Below are positions 52,614 to 62,707 of a DNA stretch of 64,000 nucleotides, in pieces. Source of the stretch: Streptomyces sp. WZ-12. GTDB lineage: Bacteria > Actinomycetota > Actinomycetes > Streptomycetales > Streptomycetaceae. Made by a program: the position numbers and the translations under genes. The stretch is taken from positions 5,181,001 to 5,245,000 of the forward strand of contig NZ_CP118574.1 in assembly GCF_028898845.1 (NCBI RefSeq). The letters run 5' to 3'. How positions within the stretch are numbered: the stretch's first letter is position 1; each line of letters begins with the position of its first letter. The notes under the pieces were generated by a model, which saw only the letters and a program-made list of their open reading frames with translations, searched no databases and was not told the origin of the DNA.

Positions 52614-53423
52614 TTACGCCAGCCCCGCCGTCGCCCCGTCGATCCCCAGCAACTCCCGTAGCGCGTCCGTGCCCTCCGGGGTGAGGCGGACCGCCCGGCC
52701 GGTGCCGATGCGGCGGATCCAGTGCCGCTCCAGCAGCCGTTCGCAGAGCCGGGCACCGGCCGCGCCGGCCAGGTGCTGACGGCGCTCGGTCCAGTCCAGG
52801 CAGCCCCGGGCCGGCGGGCGGCGGCCGCCGCGCAGCGCGTCGGCCGGCACCCCGAGGGCGTCGGTGAACCACTCCCGCCCGGTGTCGGTGAGCGCGAACC
52901 CGCCGTCCTGGTCCAGCAGTCCGCGGGCGGTCATGGCGTCGGTGAGGGCGACGCCGAGCCGGCCGGCCAGGTGGTCGTAACAGGTCCGGCCGCGGGCCAG
53001 CGCCGCCGACGCGTTGACCGCCCGCAGCCCGCGCGGCGGCGCCGACGGCGGGTCGAGGTGCGCGGTCACCGACTCCAGCAGCTCGGCGACGCGCACCCCG
53101 GCGAGCTGGACGTAGCGGTGCCGGCCCTGCCGCCGCTCGACGAGCAACCCGCCGTCGGTCAGCCGGGACAGGTGCTCGCTCGCGGTGGACGGCGCCACGC
53201 CCGCGTACGCGGCCAGCTCGCCGGCGGTCCAGGCCCGCCCGTCGAGCAGGGCCAGGCAGAACGCGGCCCGGGTGCGATCGGCCAGCAGCGCGGCCAACCG
53301 GGCCAGCTCGTGGCTCTGGTCGGGGGCCGGCGCGGAGCCCGGGCGCCCGGAGGCCCCGGAGGCCCCGGTGTCGGTCGGAGATTCCGGTATCCCGTGCCCG
53401 TGTATCCCGTTGGACGACGTCAT
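52614..53423 (-). CDS. ArsR-type winged-helix regulator with C-terminal effector domain
   Basis: 269 residues from the ATG at 53423. The wHTH at about 40-105 reads LARLAALLADRTRAAFCLALLDGRAWTAGELAAYAGVAPSTASEHLSRL, the ArsR/MarR pattern, followed by the wing LLVERRQGRHRYVQLAG. A C-terminal region resembles ligand-binding tails of similar actinobacterial regulators. It is divergent from an isocitrate-lyase-like gene, whose start is 63 bases away. A small palindrome GACGT-cat-ACGTC spans its own start codon (53416-53428), suggesting self-regulation and control of the neighbour. Confidence 0.78.
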   Translation of the reverse strand: MTSSNGIHGHGIPESPTDTGASGASGRPGSAPAPDQSHELARLAALLADRTRAAFCLALLDGRAWTAGELAAYAGVAPSTASEHLSRLTDGGLLVERRQGRHRYVQLAGVRVAELLESVTAHLDPPSAPPRGLRAVNASAALARGRTCYDHLAGRLGVALTDAMTARGLLDQDGGFALTDTGREWFTDALGVPADALRGGRRPPARGCLDWTERRQHLAGAAGARLCERLLERHWIRRIGTGRAVRLTPEGTDALRELLGIDGATAGLA

Positions 53424-53486
53424 ACGTCCATTGTCCGCCGCCACGTTTCGGCGACCACCGATGCGTCGTCGCCCTACGGTGCCCGC

Positions 53487-54344
53487 ATGACCACCCACGC
53501 CGACCCCGCGCGCACCCCGGGCCCCGCCCCGCGGTCCGCTGCCTTCCACGCCCTGCACCAGGCCCCCGGCCGCCCGCTGCTGCTCCCCAACGCCTGGGAC
53601 AGCGCCTCGGCCGCCGCCCTCGCCGACGCCGGACACCCGGCGATCGGCACCACCAGCCTGGGCATCGCCGCCGCCCACGGCCGTCCGGACGGCCTGGGCC
53701 TGGCCGAGGTCCGCGACGCCACCCTCGCCCTGGCCCGCCGCCTCGCCGGCCGGCTGCCCTGCCCGTACACCGTCGACATCGAGGGCGGCTACGGCGGCGG
53801 GCCGGCACACGTCGCCGACCTCGCGGCGGAGTTGGCCTCCTACGGGGCGGCCGGGATCAACGTGGAGGACGGGCTCCCCGGTGGTGGGGGACTACAAGAG
53901 GCCGCCCGGCAGGCCGAGTTGATCGCCGCGGTGAAGGAACGCACCCCGGGCCTCTTCGTCAACGCCCGGGTCGACACCCACTGGTTGGTGGACGCCCCGC
54001 CGCCGCTGTCGGTGGCCCTGGCCCGGGCCGAGACCTATCTGGCGGCCGGCGCGGACGGCGTCTTCGTCCCGGGCGTCACCGCGGCGGCGGACATCGCGAC
54101 GCTCGTCGACGGCATCCCCGCGCCCCTGAACATCCTCTTCGCACCGGGCCGGCACACCGTTCGCGAGCTGGCAGACCTCGGCGTCCGCCGCATCAGCACC
54201 GGCTCGCTGCTGTTCCGCACGGCCCTGGGGGCGGCCTGCGCGGCGGCCGACGCGATCCGCGCGGGCACCGCACCCGCCGGGGACGCCCTGGGGTACGCGC
54301 AGGTCCAGCGCCTGGCGACGGAACGGGACGGCGGGGACGCCTGA
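53487..54344 (+). CDS. Isocitrate lyase/PEP-mutase superfamily protein
   Basis: 285 residues from the ATG at 53487. The barrel motifs are LLLPNAWDSASAAALADAGHPAIGTTSLGIA, DIEGGYGGGPAHVADLAAELASYGAAGINVEDG (with the metal-binding Asp and Glu) and LFVNARVDTHWL. Relatives include 2-methylisocitrate and oxaloacetate-type lyases and PEP phosphonomutase. A KKCGH-type lyase Cys segment is not seen, so a carboxy-lyase of unknown substrate is the safest call. Divergent from the ArsR-type regulator. Confidence 0.82.
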   Translation: MTTHADPARTPGPAPRSAAFHALHQAPGRPLLLPNAWDSASAAALADAGHPAIGTTSLGIAAAHGRPDGLGLAEVRDATLALARRLAGRLPCPYTVDIEGGYGGGPAHVADLAAELASYGAAGINVEDGLPGGGGLQEAARQAELIAAVKERTPGLFVNARVDTHWLVDAPPPLSVALARAETYLAAGADGVFVPGVTAAADIATLVDGIPAPLNILFAPGRHTVRELADLGVRRISTGSLLFRTALGAACAAADAIRAGTAPAGDALGYAQVQRLATERDGGDA

Positions 54345-54446
54345 GGCGCCGGGGGAGGGCGTGACCGGGACTGGTTACCGGAACCGGGCCGTCTACCGGG
54401 ACCGGGTCGTCTACCGCGACCCGGTCGTTCATCAGGCCCCGATCGC

Positions 54447-54731
54447 CTACCGGGACCGGTCCGACGGCTCCTGGCGCCGGCGCTGCACCGCGATGCCCAC
54501 GCTGACCGCGCCCAGCGCGGCCGCGCCGCCGAGGACGCCCGCCTTCGGCAGGTGCCCGGCCTTCTCGGCGAGGCCGGCCAGCCCGTCGTCCGGGAGCATG
54601 ATCGACGCCCGGCTCTCCGTCGGCGCCATGGAACTGGCGGCGAACGCGGCGCCCGTAGGGAGCGCGAAGGCGGCCAGCGCACCGGCGGCGACGATGGCGG
54701 TACGGATCACGGAGCGGCGCTGAGCACGCAT
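54447..54731 (-). CDS. Small exported or membrane protein
   Basis: 94 residues from the ATG at 54731 with GAGGAG upstream. Two hydrophobic stretches: an N-terminal signal-like one (TAIVAAGALAAFALPTGAAFAA) and a second near the C-terminus (GVLGGAAALGAVSVGIAV) followed by QRRRQEPS. It resembles small Streptomyces membrane proteins with a signal and one C-terminal anchor. Function unknown. Downstream (54345-54446) there are short repeats of TACCGGGACCGGG. Confidence 0.65.
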   Translation of the reverse strand: MRAQRRSVIRTAIVAAGALAAFALPTGAAFAASSMAPTESRASIMLPDDGLAGLAEKAGHLPKAGVLGGAAALGAVSVGIAVQRRRQEPSDRSR

Positions 54732-55049
54732 GGGGGCTCCTCGACATGGGCGGCCGGCGGCCGCCCTAGGGGTGCGGTTCGTGTGAGCACGCTACGGAGG
54801 GTCCATAACGGCGATCCGTACGTTGTGTAACAGTCAGCCCGACCTCTGCGGTCAGTCCTGTGACGGAGGGGGCATGTCCCGAGGCCCGGAGCGGGCGGGG
54901 GCGGGCCAGAGCCGTCGCCGTCGTCGTGCCACCACCCGCCCCGCCGCGGTCGTCTCCGTACCACCGGTCCGGCCGGCCGTCCCGCCCGCCGCCGGAACGG
55001 CCGTTCCAAAGATTCCCCCGGCGCGCACCTTGGGTAGCTTGATCACGCT
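54732..55049. other. Intergenic region with divergent promoters
   Basis: About 318 bases between the small membrane gene and the lipoprotein gene. I see only promoter-like stretches (TAACAGT near 54832) and GC-rich sequence; no supported gene. Confidence 0.4.
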
Positions 55050-55757
55050 ATGCCCGCATTCCGCCCCGTGGAGAGCGCCCCGAACGCCGGCCCGCACGCC
55101 CCGGCGCCCGGCCCTCGTGCCCGCGCCGGCTCGCTCGCCCTGGCTGCCCTCTGCCTGCCCCTGGCCCTGTCCCTGCTCGCCGGCTGCGCCAGCCCCGAGG
55201 GCCTCAAGGACGAGGGCCGGGCGCGCCGCGTCACCGCCCCGCTGGAGCTCTGGCCGCAGTATTCGCCCGCCCCGCTGCGCGAGAACGAGAACCCGGCCGC
55301 CCTCAAACCGCTCACCGCCCTCCCGCGCGTCCCGAGCGGCGACCTGACCCACGTCGACCCGCTCACCATCCTCGACGCCGACTTCGCCGCCTCCGGTGCC
55401 GCCCCGCCCCCACCCGGTTCGGTGCGCCGCCCGGTACTGCACGACCTGACCGACGACGGCAAGCCCGACCTGATCGCCGTCGTCGACCTCGACCGCCGCA
55501 CCAGCGAACTGCGCGTCTACACCGTCCGGGACGCGGTGGTCACCCGGATCCTCGCGCTGCGCGCGGTGCTCGCCGGCGTCGAACTCGCCGCCGGCCACCT
55601 CGCGGTCCGCGAACCCACCAAGGACCCGCGCTACGTCAGCGTCACCGACTACGTCTGGGACGGCCACGCGATGGGCCTGTGGGACCTCACCCTCGACGTG
55701 GCCCACAAGCCCAAGCCCTCCTCGCCGCCCCCCACTCCGGCGGGGCGCGCGGCATGA
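55050..55757 (+). CDS. Lipoprotein coupled to a sensor kinase
   Basis: 235 residues with a lipobox LLAGC at residues 42-46, so it should be attached to the outer face of the membrane. The mature part contains HDLTDDGKPDLIAVVDL, which resembles a calcium- or repeat-binding (FG-GAP-like) segment. No enzyme motif. The stop overlaps the start of the histidine kinase (ATGA), implying that the lipoprotein modulates the kinase, as CseA does for the CseB/CseC system. No response regulator is adjacent. Confidence 0.75.
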   Translation: MPAFRPVESAPNAGPHAPAPGPRARAGSLALAALCLPLALSLLAGCASPEGLKDEGRARRVTAPLELWPQYSPAPLRENENPAALKPLTALPRVPSGDLTHVDPLTILDADFAASGAAPPPPGSVRRPVLHDLTDDGKPDLIAVVDLDRRTSELRVYTVRDAVVTRILALRAVLAGVELAAGHLAVREPTKDPRYVSVTDYVWDGHAMGLWDLTLDVAHKPKPSSPPPTPAGRAA

Positions 55758-57046
55758 GGCGCCGCCGGCCCGCCGTCTCCCTCCGCTGGAAGATCGCGCT
55801 GACCGTGACCGCGGTGTGCTGCGCGGTCGCCGCCGTCCTCGGGGTGCTGGTGCACAACGCGGTGGCCCGCCAGACCGTCGGCCAGGTCCGCAAGCAGACC
55901 CACGCCGACCTCGACGTCGCGCTGGACCTCTTCGAGTACGGCACCTCGCGCGAGGGCATCAACTCCGTCCTCGACCCGCCCGAACTCCCCGGCGAGTTGC
56001 GGGCGTTGGTGCGCAAGGGGCGGCGCGGCAGCATGGTCGGCAGCTATCGCGGCCAGCCCGTGATGTGGGCGGCGGCGCCGGCCGGCAGCCAGATCATGGC
56101 CGTCTGGTCGCCGTATGGGAACACCCGCTGGACGCTGGACAAGTTCGACACCGCCATCCTCGGCTCGGCCGTCCTCGCCGCCGCGGCCGTCGCCCTCGCC
56201 GGCCTCTTCCTGGCCCGGCGCATCAGCCGCCGGCTGACCACCACCGCGGCCGTCGCCCGCCGGATCAGCGCCGGCGACCTCGACGCCAGGGTCGGCGAGG
56301 CCGCGGGGCAACGCCCCCGCGGCGGGCCCGCGGCGGGCGACGAGGTGACGGCCGTGGCGGCCGCCCTGGACTCCATGGCCGCCACCCTCCAGGGCCGCCT
56401 GGAGGCCGAACAGCGCTTCACCGCCGACGTCGCCCACGAGCTGCGCACCCCGCTCACCGGCATCCTCGCCTCCGCCGCCCTGCTCCCGGAGGGCCGCCCC
56501 AAGGAGATGATCAACGACCGGTTGCGGGCCCTGCACCGGCTCACCGAGGACCTGTTGGAGATCTCCCGGCTGGACACCGGCACCGAGCACGCCGACCTCG
56601 CCGCCTACGAACTCGGCCCGCTGGTCGTCCGCTCCGTGCGCGCCACCGGCCTCGACACCGAGGTGCGCATCCTCGCCGACACGGTCGTCGAAACGGACCG
56701 CCGCCGCCTGGACCGCATCCTCGCCAACCTCGTCCTCAACGCCCACCGGCACGGCCGGCCCCCGGTCGTCGTCACCGTCGTCGCGCCGCCCGGCGGCACC
56801 CCCACCATCGAGGTGCGCGACCACGGCCCCGGCTACCCCGACGCGCTGCTCCGCCACGGCCCGCAACGCTTCCGCACCGACGCCCCGGGCCGCGGCAAGG
56901 GCCACGGCCTCGGCCTGACCATCGCCGTCGGCCAGGCCGCCGTCCTCGGCCTCGGCCTGCACTTCGGCAACGGCCCCGACGGCGGCGCCAGCGCGATCCT
57001 CACCTTCCCGCAGCATCCCCCGACGGACGCCGCGGCCGGCCCATGA
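55754..57046 (+). CDS. Sensor histidine kinase (orphan)
   Basis: 430 residues. First transmembrane helix about 13-35, an outer sensor loop, second helix about 133-155, then a HAMP-like linker (ISRRLTTTAAVARRISAGDLDARV). The HisKA box FTADVAHELRTPLTG has its phosphorylated His at 228. The HATPase motifs are NLVLNAHRH (N box), DHGPGYP (G1) and GHGLGLTIA (G2). It senses an envelope signal, probably with the coupled lipoprotein. No response regulator gene is in the 3 kb on either side, so it is an orphan or signals to a distant regulator. Confidence 0.85.
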   Translation: MRRRRPAVSLRWKIALTVTAVCCAVAAVLGVLVHNAVARQTVGQVRKQTHADLDVALDLFEYGTSREGINSVLDPPELPGELRALVRKGRRGSMVGSYRGQPVMWAAAPAGSQIMAVWSPYGNTRWTLDKFDTAILGSAVLAAAAVALAGLFLARRISRRLTTTAAVARRISAGDLDARVGEAAGQRPRGGPAAGDEVTAVAAALDSMAATLQGRLEAEQRFTADVAHELRTPLTGILASAALLPEGRPKEMINDRLRALHRLTEDLLEISRLDTGTEHADLAAYELGPLVVRSVRATGLDTEVRILADTVVETDRRRLDRILANLVLNAHRHGRPPVVVTVVAPPGGTPTIEVRDHGPGYPDALLRHGPQRFRTDAPGRGKGHGLGLTIAVGQAAVLGLGLHFGNGPDGGASAILTFPQHPPTDAAAGP

Positions 57047-58428
57047 GCGCCACGCGCCGTACCTGACGCGGGAGTTGACCGCGCCCCCTCCGGCCTCGCG
57101 CACTCCTCACCAGTCGATGTCATCCGGCGGCTCCGGCAGCACCTCCTCGTCCTCGGCCGGGGCCGGTGCCGCCGCCGGGGTCTTCCGGGGCGTCGGCGCA
57201 GCCGCCGCAGCCGCAGCAGTGGTCCCGGCCGCACCGGGCGTCACATCGCCCCCGGCCGTCTCGTCTCCCCGTCCCTCCAGCACCTGGAGGATCTGCTCGC
57301 CGTACTTGGCGAGCTTGTTCTCGCCCACCCCGTTGAGCGCGCCCAGCTCGGCGATGCTCGCCGGGCCCGTCACCGCGATCTCCCGCAGCGTCGCGTCATG
57401 GAAGATCACATACGCGGGGACGCCCTGCTCCTTGGCCGTGCGGCCGCGCCAGGCGCGCAGCGCCTCGAAGACCGGCAGCGCCTCCGCCGGCAGATCCACC
57501 GGCGCCCGCTTGCCCTTGGCCTTCGCCTTGGCCGCCCGGGCCGGCTTCTCCGGCTCCCGCCGCATCGGCACCTGCCGCTGCCCGCGCAGCACCGCGCCGC
57601 TCTCCCCGGTGAGGACCAGCGTCCCGTAGTCCCCCTCCACGGCCAGCATCCCCTGGGCCAGCAACTGCCGCACCACGCCCCGCCATTCGGCCTCGCGCAG
57701 GTCCTCCCCGATCCCGAAGACGCTCAGCGCGTCGTGATCGAACTGGATGACCTTGGCGGTCTTCCGGCCCAGCAGGATGTCGATGATCTGCCCCGCGCCG
57801 AACTTCTGCCCCCGCTCGCGCTGCAACCGCACCACCGTCGACAGCAGCTTCTGCGCGGACACCGTCCCGTCCCAGGTCTGCGGCGGCGTCAGGCAGGTGT
57901 CGCAGTTGCCGCACGGGCCGCTCTCCTGGTCGAAGTAGGCCAGCAGCCGCACCCGCCGGCACTCCACCGTCTCGCACAGCGCCAACATCGCGTCCAGATG
58001 GGCGGACAACCGGCGCCGGTGCGCGTCGTCCCCCTCCGACCCGTCGATCATCTTCCGCTGCTGCACCACGTCCTGGAGCCCGTACGCCAGCCAGGCCGTG
58101 GACGGTTGGCCGTCCCGTCCCGCGCGCCCGGTCTCCTGGTAGTACCCCTCCACCGACTTCGGCAGGTCCAGATGGGCCACGAACCGCACATCGGGCTTGT
58201 CGATGCCCATCCCGAACGCGATGGTGGCGACCACGACCAGCCCGTCCTCCCGCAGGAACCGCGCCTGGTTCGCCGCCCGCACCCGGGCGTCCAGCCCCGC
58301 GTGGTATGGCACGGCTTCGATGCCGTTGTCCACCAGGAACTGCGCGGTCTTCTCCACCGAGGCCCGGGACAGGCAGTACACGATCCCCGCGTCGCCCGCG
58401 TGCTCGCTGCGCAGCAGCTCCAGCAACT

Positions 58429-59330
58429 GAGCCTTTGCCAACCTGCTGGGCTTGATGGGGTGTTGGGGTGGGGCCCAGGTGCGTGACATGACGAAGCTCC
58501 TGGTAGACGAGTTCACGACCAAGATCGCTCGTCTGCTCCAGGAGCTTCGCGTGCTTGTCTACCCGTCCGCGCTCGACCTGTCCACTTCCCACCTGCGGTT
58601 TCTGACGGCTCAACTGGCTGCACACCGGGCCGGGCGGGGTACGCGCTGGCGCCGGCTGCCCGCTGGCCGACAGGCCCTGCTGGTGTTGGCGCACCTGCGC
58701 TGTGGGCACACGTATGCGCAGCTCGCAGCCGGGTTCAAGGTTGGTCTCAGCACCGTCTACCGATATGTCGCCGAAGCCGTGGAACTGCTGGCCGCCCTGG
58801 CGCCGGAGCTCGCGGCGGCGGTGAAGGCGGCACAGGGCAAGGCGTTCGTCATCTTGGACGGGACCCTGCTGCCGATCGACCGGATCGCCGCCGACCGACC
58901 CTTCTATTCGGGCAAGCATCGCAAGCACGGGATGAACGTGCAGGTCCTCACCGACCCGCACGGCCGACTGTTGTGGGCATCGCCCGCCCTGCCCGGCGCC
59001 GTCCACGACATCAAGGCCGCCCGCACTCACGGCATCATCAACGCCCTGTCTGATGCCGACCTGGCCTGCTGGGCGGACAAGGGATACCAGGGCGCCGGCG
59101 GGAGTGTCCGGGTGCCCTTCCGCGGCCGGCACAACAACCTCTCCGCAGGTCAGCAAGCTGTTAACGTCGCACATGCGCGCATTCGGGCTCTCGGAGAGCA
59201 GGCGATGGCCACGCTCAAAACGTGGCGCCTCCTGCGCAAACTCCGCTGCAGCACCACCCGCATCACCGGCGTCGTTCAAGCAGTGCTGACGCTTCACCTG
59301 AACTGCTCAAAGTGAGGTTGGCAAAGGCTC
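58429..59330 (+). mobile_element. IS5-like insertion sequence, 902 bp, inside recQ
   Basis: Perfect 16-bp terminal inverted repeats GAGCCTTTGCCAACCT at 58429-58444 and its complement at 59315-59330. The 3-bp direct repeats ACT flank it at 58426-58428 and 59331-59333. One transposase gene (58488-59315) fills the inside. Intact ends, intact duplication and intact gene suggest a recent insertion. Confidence 0.92.
58488..59315 (+). CDS. IS5-family DDE transposase
   Basis: 275 residues from the ATG at 58488, the sole gene of the IS. The DDE_Tnp_4 pattern is visible: HTH part ([22 protein letters not shown]), first Asp in [13 protein letters not shown], second in [10 protein letters not shown] and the Glu-containing helix [20 protein letters not shown]. 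The final codons lie in the right inverted repeat. No frameshift is seen. It moves the element by cut-and-paste. Confidence 0.9.
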   Translation: MTKLLVDEFTTKIARLLQELRVLVYPSALDLSTSHLRFLTAQLAAHRAGRGTRWRRLPAGRQALLVLAHLRCGHTYAQLAAGFKVGLSTVYRYVAEAVELLAALAPELAAAVKAAQGKAFVILDGTLLPIDRIAADRPFYSGKHRKHGMNVQVLTDPHGRLLWASPALPGAVHDIKAARTHGIINALSDADLACWADKGYQGAGGSVRVPFRGRHNNLSAGQQAVNVAHARIRALGEQAMATLKTWRLLRKLRCSTTRITGVVQAVLTLHLNCSK

Positions 59331-60256
59331 ACTGCCGCTTGGGCTCGCTCTTCGCCGCGATCCGGTACTGGATGTTGGGCCGGTCGAAGCTGGCGACGAA
59401 GTGCCGGGCGCCGTCCAGCCGCAGCCGGGAGGTGATCTCCTCGTGCGTCGCCTTCGTCGCCGTCGCGGTCAGCGCGATCCGCGGCACGTCCGGCCAGCGC
59501 TCGTGCAGCATCGACAGCGCCAGGTAGTCCGGCCGGAAGTCGTGGCCCCACTGGGCCACGCAGTGCGCCTCGTCGATCGCGAAGAGCGAGATCTTCCCGC
59601 GCTCCAGCAACTGCACCGTCTGCTCGACCCGCAGCCGCTCCGGCGCCAGATACAGCACGTCCAACTCGCCGGCCAGGAACTCGGCCTCGACCAGCCGCCG
59701 CTCCTCAAGATCCTGCGTGGAGTTCAGGAAGCCGGCCCGCACGCCCAGCGCTCGCAGCGCATCGACCTGGTCCTGCATCAGCGCGATCAGCGGCGAGATG
59801 ACCACCCCGACGCCCGGCCGCACCAGCGCGGGAATCTGGTAGCACAGCGACTTCCCGCCGCCCGTGGGCATCAGGACGACCGCGTCCCCGCCCCCGACGA
59901 CATGCTCGATGATCTCGCGCTGATCCCCGCGGAACGCGTCGTACCCGAACACCCGGCGCAGCACCTGCACCGCCTCGTCCGCCAGCACACCGCCTTCGGG
60001 CGCACCCACCACGCCCGCCGCGCTCTGCACGTCTTCCTCCACGCCCACGACCACTCCCACGTCCGCCGGAACCACCCCGAAAGCCTACGAGCTCCACCCC
60101 ACCGCTCGCCGAGCCTGTGGATAACTCCACCCCTGCCGCCCCACGACCGACCGGACCGCAACATCACCACCCCACCCCACCCCGACGCCAGCCACCCCCG
60201 AACGGCCCGCTGAACCGGGCCTCCCGCCGCCCCCGCCGCCTGCCACACTGACCGCC

Positions 60257-62707
60257 ATGACGGGTGCGACGAGGGGTGCCGACGAGATCCACAACAACGC
60301 GACCGGCACGGTCAGCGACATCCTGGTACAGATCGGCCGGAACGACGGCGAGATCCACCTCAACCACCCCCGCCGCGCGCCGGCGGTGCCGCGCCAGCTC
60401 CCGCCCGCGCCCGACCGCTTCATCGGCAGGGAGGGCGAGACCGCGCAGCTCACCGCCGCACACGACGCCGCCGACCGGGGCGCCACGCTGATCATCGCGG
60501 CGATCGGCGGGACCGGCGGGATCGGCAAGACCTGGCTCGCCCTGCACTGGGCGCACCGGCACGCGGACCGCTTCCCGGACGGCCAGCTCTTCGTCGACCT
60601 CCGGGGCTTCCACCCGAGCCAGCGCCCGATGACCCCGCAGGAGGCGATCCGCGGCTTCCTGGATGCCCTGGGCGTCCCGCCCACGGAGATCCCGGCCGAG
60701 CCGGCCGCCCAACTGGGGCTCTACCGCAGCCTGGTGGCCGACCGCCGGCTGCTGATCGTCCTGGACAACGCCCACGACTCGGCCCAGGTGGACGCCCTGC
60801 TGCCCGGCACGCCGACCTGCACGGTGCTGGTCACCAGCCGCTACCACATGGCCGGCCTGATCACCGCGCACAGCGCCCGGTCGGTCACCGTCCACACGCT
60901 TGACGACCAGGGCGCGCGGGCGCTCCTGACCCGCCACCTCGGCGAACGGCGGGTGACCGACGAGCCCGCTGCGGTCGCGGAGATCCTCACCTGGTGCGCG
61001 GGGCTCCCGCTGGCCCTGAGCATCGTCACCGCCCGCGCCCGACTGAACCCCACGATCCCGCTCGCGGCACTGGCCGAGGAGCTGCGGGACGCCTCGTCAC
61101 GGCTCGACGCGCTGGCCGAGGAGCCCCCGATGGCGTGCCTGGAGACGGTGCTGTCCTGGTCGTACGAGCAGTTGACGGACGAACAGGCCACGGTGTTCGG
61201 CCTGTTGGGGACGGCCCCGGGCTCCGACATCAGCCTGCCGGCCGCCACCAGTCTCGTCGGCCGACCGGCGTCGGAGGTGCGCCGCGTGCTGCGCCACCTG
61301 GAACGCGTCTCCCTGGTGCAGCAGCAGGGGGCGGGCCGTTACTGGATGCACGACCTGGTCCGCCTGTGCGCCGCCACCTTCGCCCGCTGCACACAGGAGC
61401 CCGCCGCCCTCGAAGAGGCCCTGCGGCGCCTGGCGGAGTGCGCCGCCCACACCGCGCATACCGCCGACCGCCTCATCGCCCCGCACCACGCCCCCATCGA
61501 ACTCGGCACCCCCGGCCCCGGTTGCCGGCCTCAGTCGCTCGCCGACGCCACCGAGGCATGGGCCTGGTTCGCCGCCGAACGCGTCAACCTCATGGCCGTC
61601 CAACACGCGGCCGCGGAGCGCTCCTGGCACCCGCAGGTGTGGCAACTGGCCTGGACGCTCACCACGTTCCAACTGCGCCAGGGGCACCTCCAGGACAACC
61701 TCACCGCCTGGAAGGCCGGCGCCGCCGCGTCGAACCACCTGGACGACCCGCGCTCCCGTACGCGCTCGTACCGCCACCTCGGCCGGGCCCACGCCCAACT
61801 CGGCCAGCACGAGGCGGCGCTGGTCCACCTCCAGGACGGTCTCGCCGGCGCGGAGCGCGACGGCGACCGGCTCGGCCAGGCCCACACCCATCGGGCCATC
61901 GCCATCGCCTGGGAGCAACAGGGCCAATACCAACGGGCGTTGGACCACGTCCGCCGCGCCCTGCACCTCTACGAGGACCTCGACGTCAAGGTCAGCGGCT
62001 CCCACGCCCGCAACGAGGTCGGCTGGTACCTGGCCAAGCTGGGCCACTACGAGGAGGCCCGCCGCCACTGCGACCAGGCGCTCCAGCAATGCCGCGCCGC
62101 CGAAGACCGCAGCGGCCAGGCCAGGACCCTGCTCAGCCTCGGCTACCTCGCCCACCACACCGGCCACCACGACGAGGCCGCCGACCGCTACCGCCAGGCC
62201 CTCGCCCTCTACCGCGACCTCGGTGACACCTCAGCCCAGGCGGACACCCTCGACCACCTGGGCCACACCCTCGCCCCCCACAACAAACCCGAGGCCCACG
62301 CCGCCTGGCACCAGGCCCTCACCCTCTACACGTCCCAACACCGCCCCACCGAAACCCACCGCCTCCACCCACAGCTCACCACCCTCGCCTCCGAGGACTC
62401 CCCCAATCCCCCACAAAGGGCCCGGAGTGCGCCCCCAAACCAACCCTCTACCGGGAAGCCGAGCCGCCGCCCGTGCCATGAACTGCGCACCACGGCCCAA
62501 GAGTTCACCCGCCTCCCACCCCACCCCACCGGCCCGAGCCGATCGCCCCCAGGCGCGTTCAACCGCCCAGAACCCAAGCCCCCGACCGCCAGCGGCCGCC
62601 CCGATGACACCAGCAAACACAGACGCCAAAGGCCACCCAGGAACGTTCCTAGGTGGCCTTCACGCTGGTGCCCCCGGGCAGATTCGAACTGCCGACACCC
62701 GCTTTAG
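60257..62707 (+). CDS. NB-ARC/TPR signal-transduction protein
   Basis: 816 residues. An N-terminal short segment with repeated GTVSDILVQIG (an effector-like tag) precedes an NB-ARC ATPase: FIGREGE, Walker A GTGGIGKTW (about 91-99) and VLDNAHDSAQV. TPR repeats follow from about 470 to 700 (HLGRAHAQLGQHEAALVHLQ, LAHHTGHHDEAADRYRQALALYRDLG). The last 100 or so residues are Pro/Arg-rich without pattern. The frame closes only inside a tRNA remnant (62666-62710), so the true end may have been lost or a frameshift passed. Such proteins act as STAND-type switches, sometimes in phage defence or regulation. Confidence 0.72.
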   Translation: MTGATRGADEIHNNATGTVSDILVQIGRNDGEIHLNHPRRAPAVPRQLPPAPDRFIGREGETAQLTAAHDAADRGATLIIAAIGGTGGIGKTWLALHWAHRHADRFPDGQLFVDLRGFHPSQRPMTPQEAIRGFLDALGVPPTEIPAEPAAQLGLYRSLVADRRLLIVLDNAHDSAQVDALLPGTPTCTVLVTSRYHMAGLITAHSARSVTVHTLDDQGARALLTRHLGERRVTDEPAAVAEILTWCAGLPLALSIVTARARLNPTIPLAALAEELRDASSRLDALAEEPPMACLETVLSWSYEQLTDEQATVFGLLGTAPGSDISLPAATSLVGRPASEVRRVLRHLERVSLVQQQGAGRYWMHDLVRLCAATFARCTQEPAALEEALRRLAECAAHTAHTADRLIAPHHAPIELGTPGPGCRPQSLADATEAWAWFAAERVNLMAVQHAAAERSWHPQVWQLAWTLTTFQLRQGHLQDNLTAWKAGAAASNHLDDPRSRTRSYRHLGRAHAQLGQHEAALVHLQDGLAGAERDGDRLGQAHTHRAIAIAWEQQGQYQRALDHVRRALHLYEDLDVKVSGSHARNEVGWYLAKLGHYEEARRHCDQALQQCRAAEDRSGQARTLLSLGYLAHHTGHHDEAADRYRQALALYRDLGDTSAQADTLDHLGHTLAPHNKPEAHAAWHQALTLYTSQHRPTETHRLHPQLTTLASEDSPNPPQRARSAPPNQPSTGKPSRRPCHELRTTAQEFTRLPPHPTGPSRSPPGAFNRPEPKPPTASGRPDDTSKHRRQRPPRNVPRWPSRWCPRADSNCRHPL
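62629..62660 (-). terminator. Terminator of the tRNA remnant
   Basis: AAGGCCACC and GGTGGCCTT flank the inner palindrome AGGAACGTTCCT. It sits at the 3' side of the tRNA half, as expected for the original tRNA terminator. Confidence 0.6.

Larger units (their letters stand above)
57107..60075 (-). pseudogene. recQ: recQ DNA helicase gene split by an IS element
   Basis: The N-terminal piece (60075 to about 59334) has TGGGKS, DEAHC and TATAT, i.e. helicase motifs I-III. The C-terminal piece (58428 to 57107) has [10 protein letters not shown] to [11 protein letters not shown] (motifs IV-VI), a zinc-binding region ([11 protein letters not shown]) and an HRDC-like end. Joining them across the IS with one copy of the ACT duplication restores [14 protein letters not shown]. 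The intact gene would be about 687 codons. The element stops translation after motif III, so RecQ is probably lost unless the C-terminal part is made from a start inside the IS. Confidence 0.9.

Noticed and set aside
54361..54723. Plus-strand frame with YRDR/VVYRD repeats
   Set aside because: Arises from short GC-rich repeats and is antisense to the small membrane protein gene.
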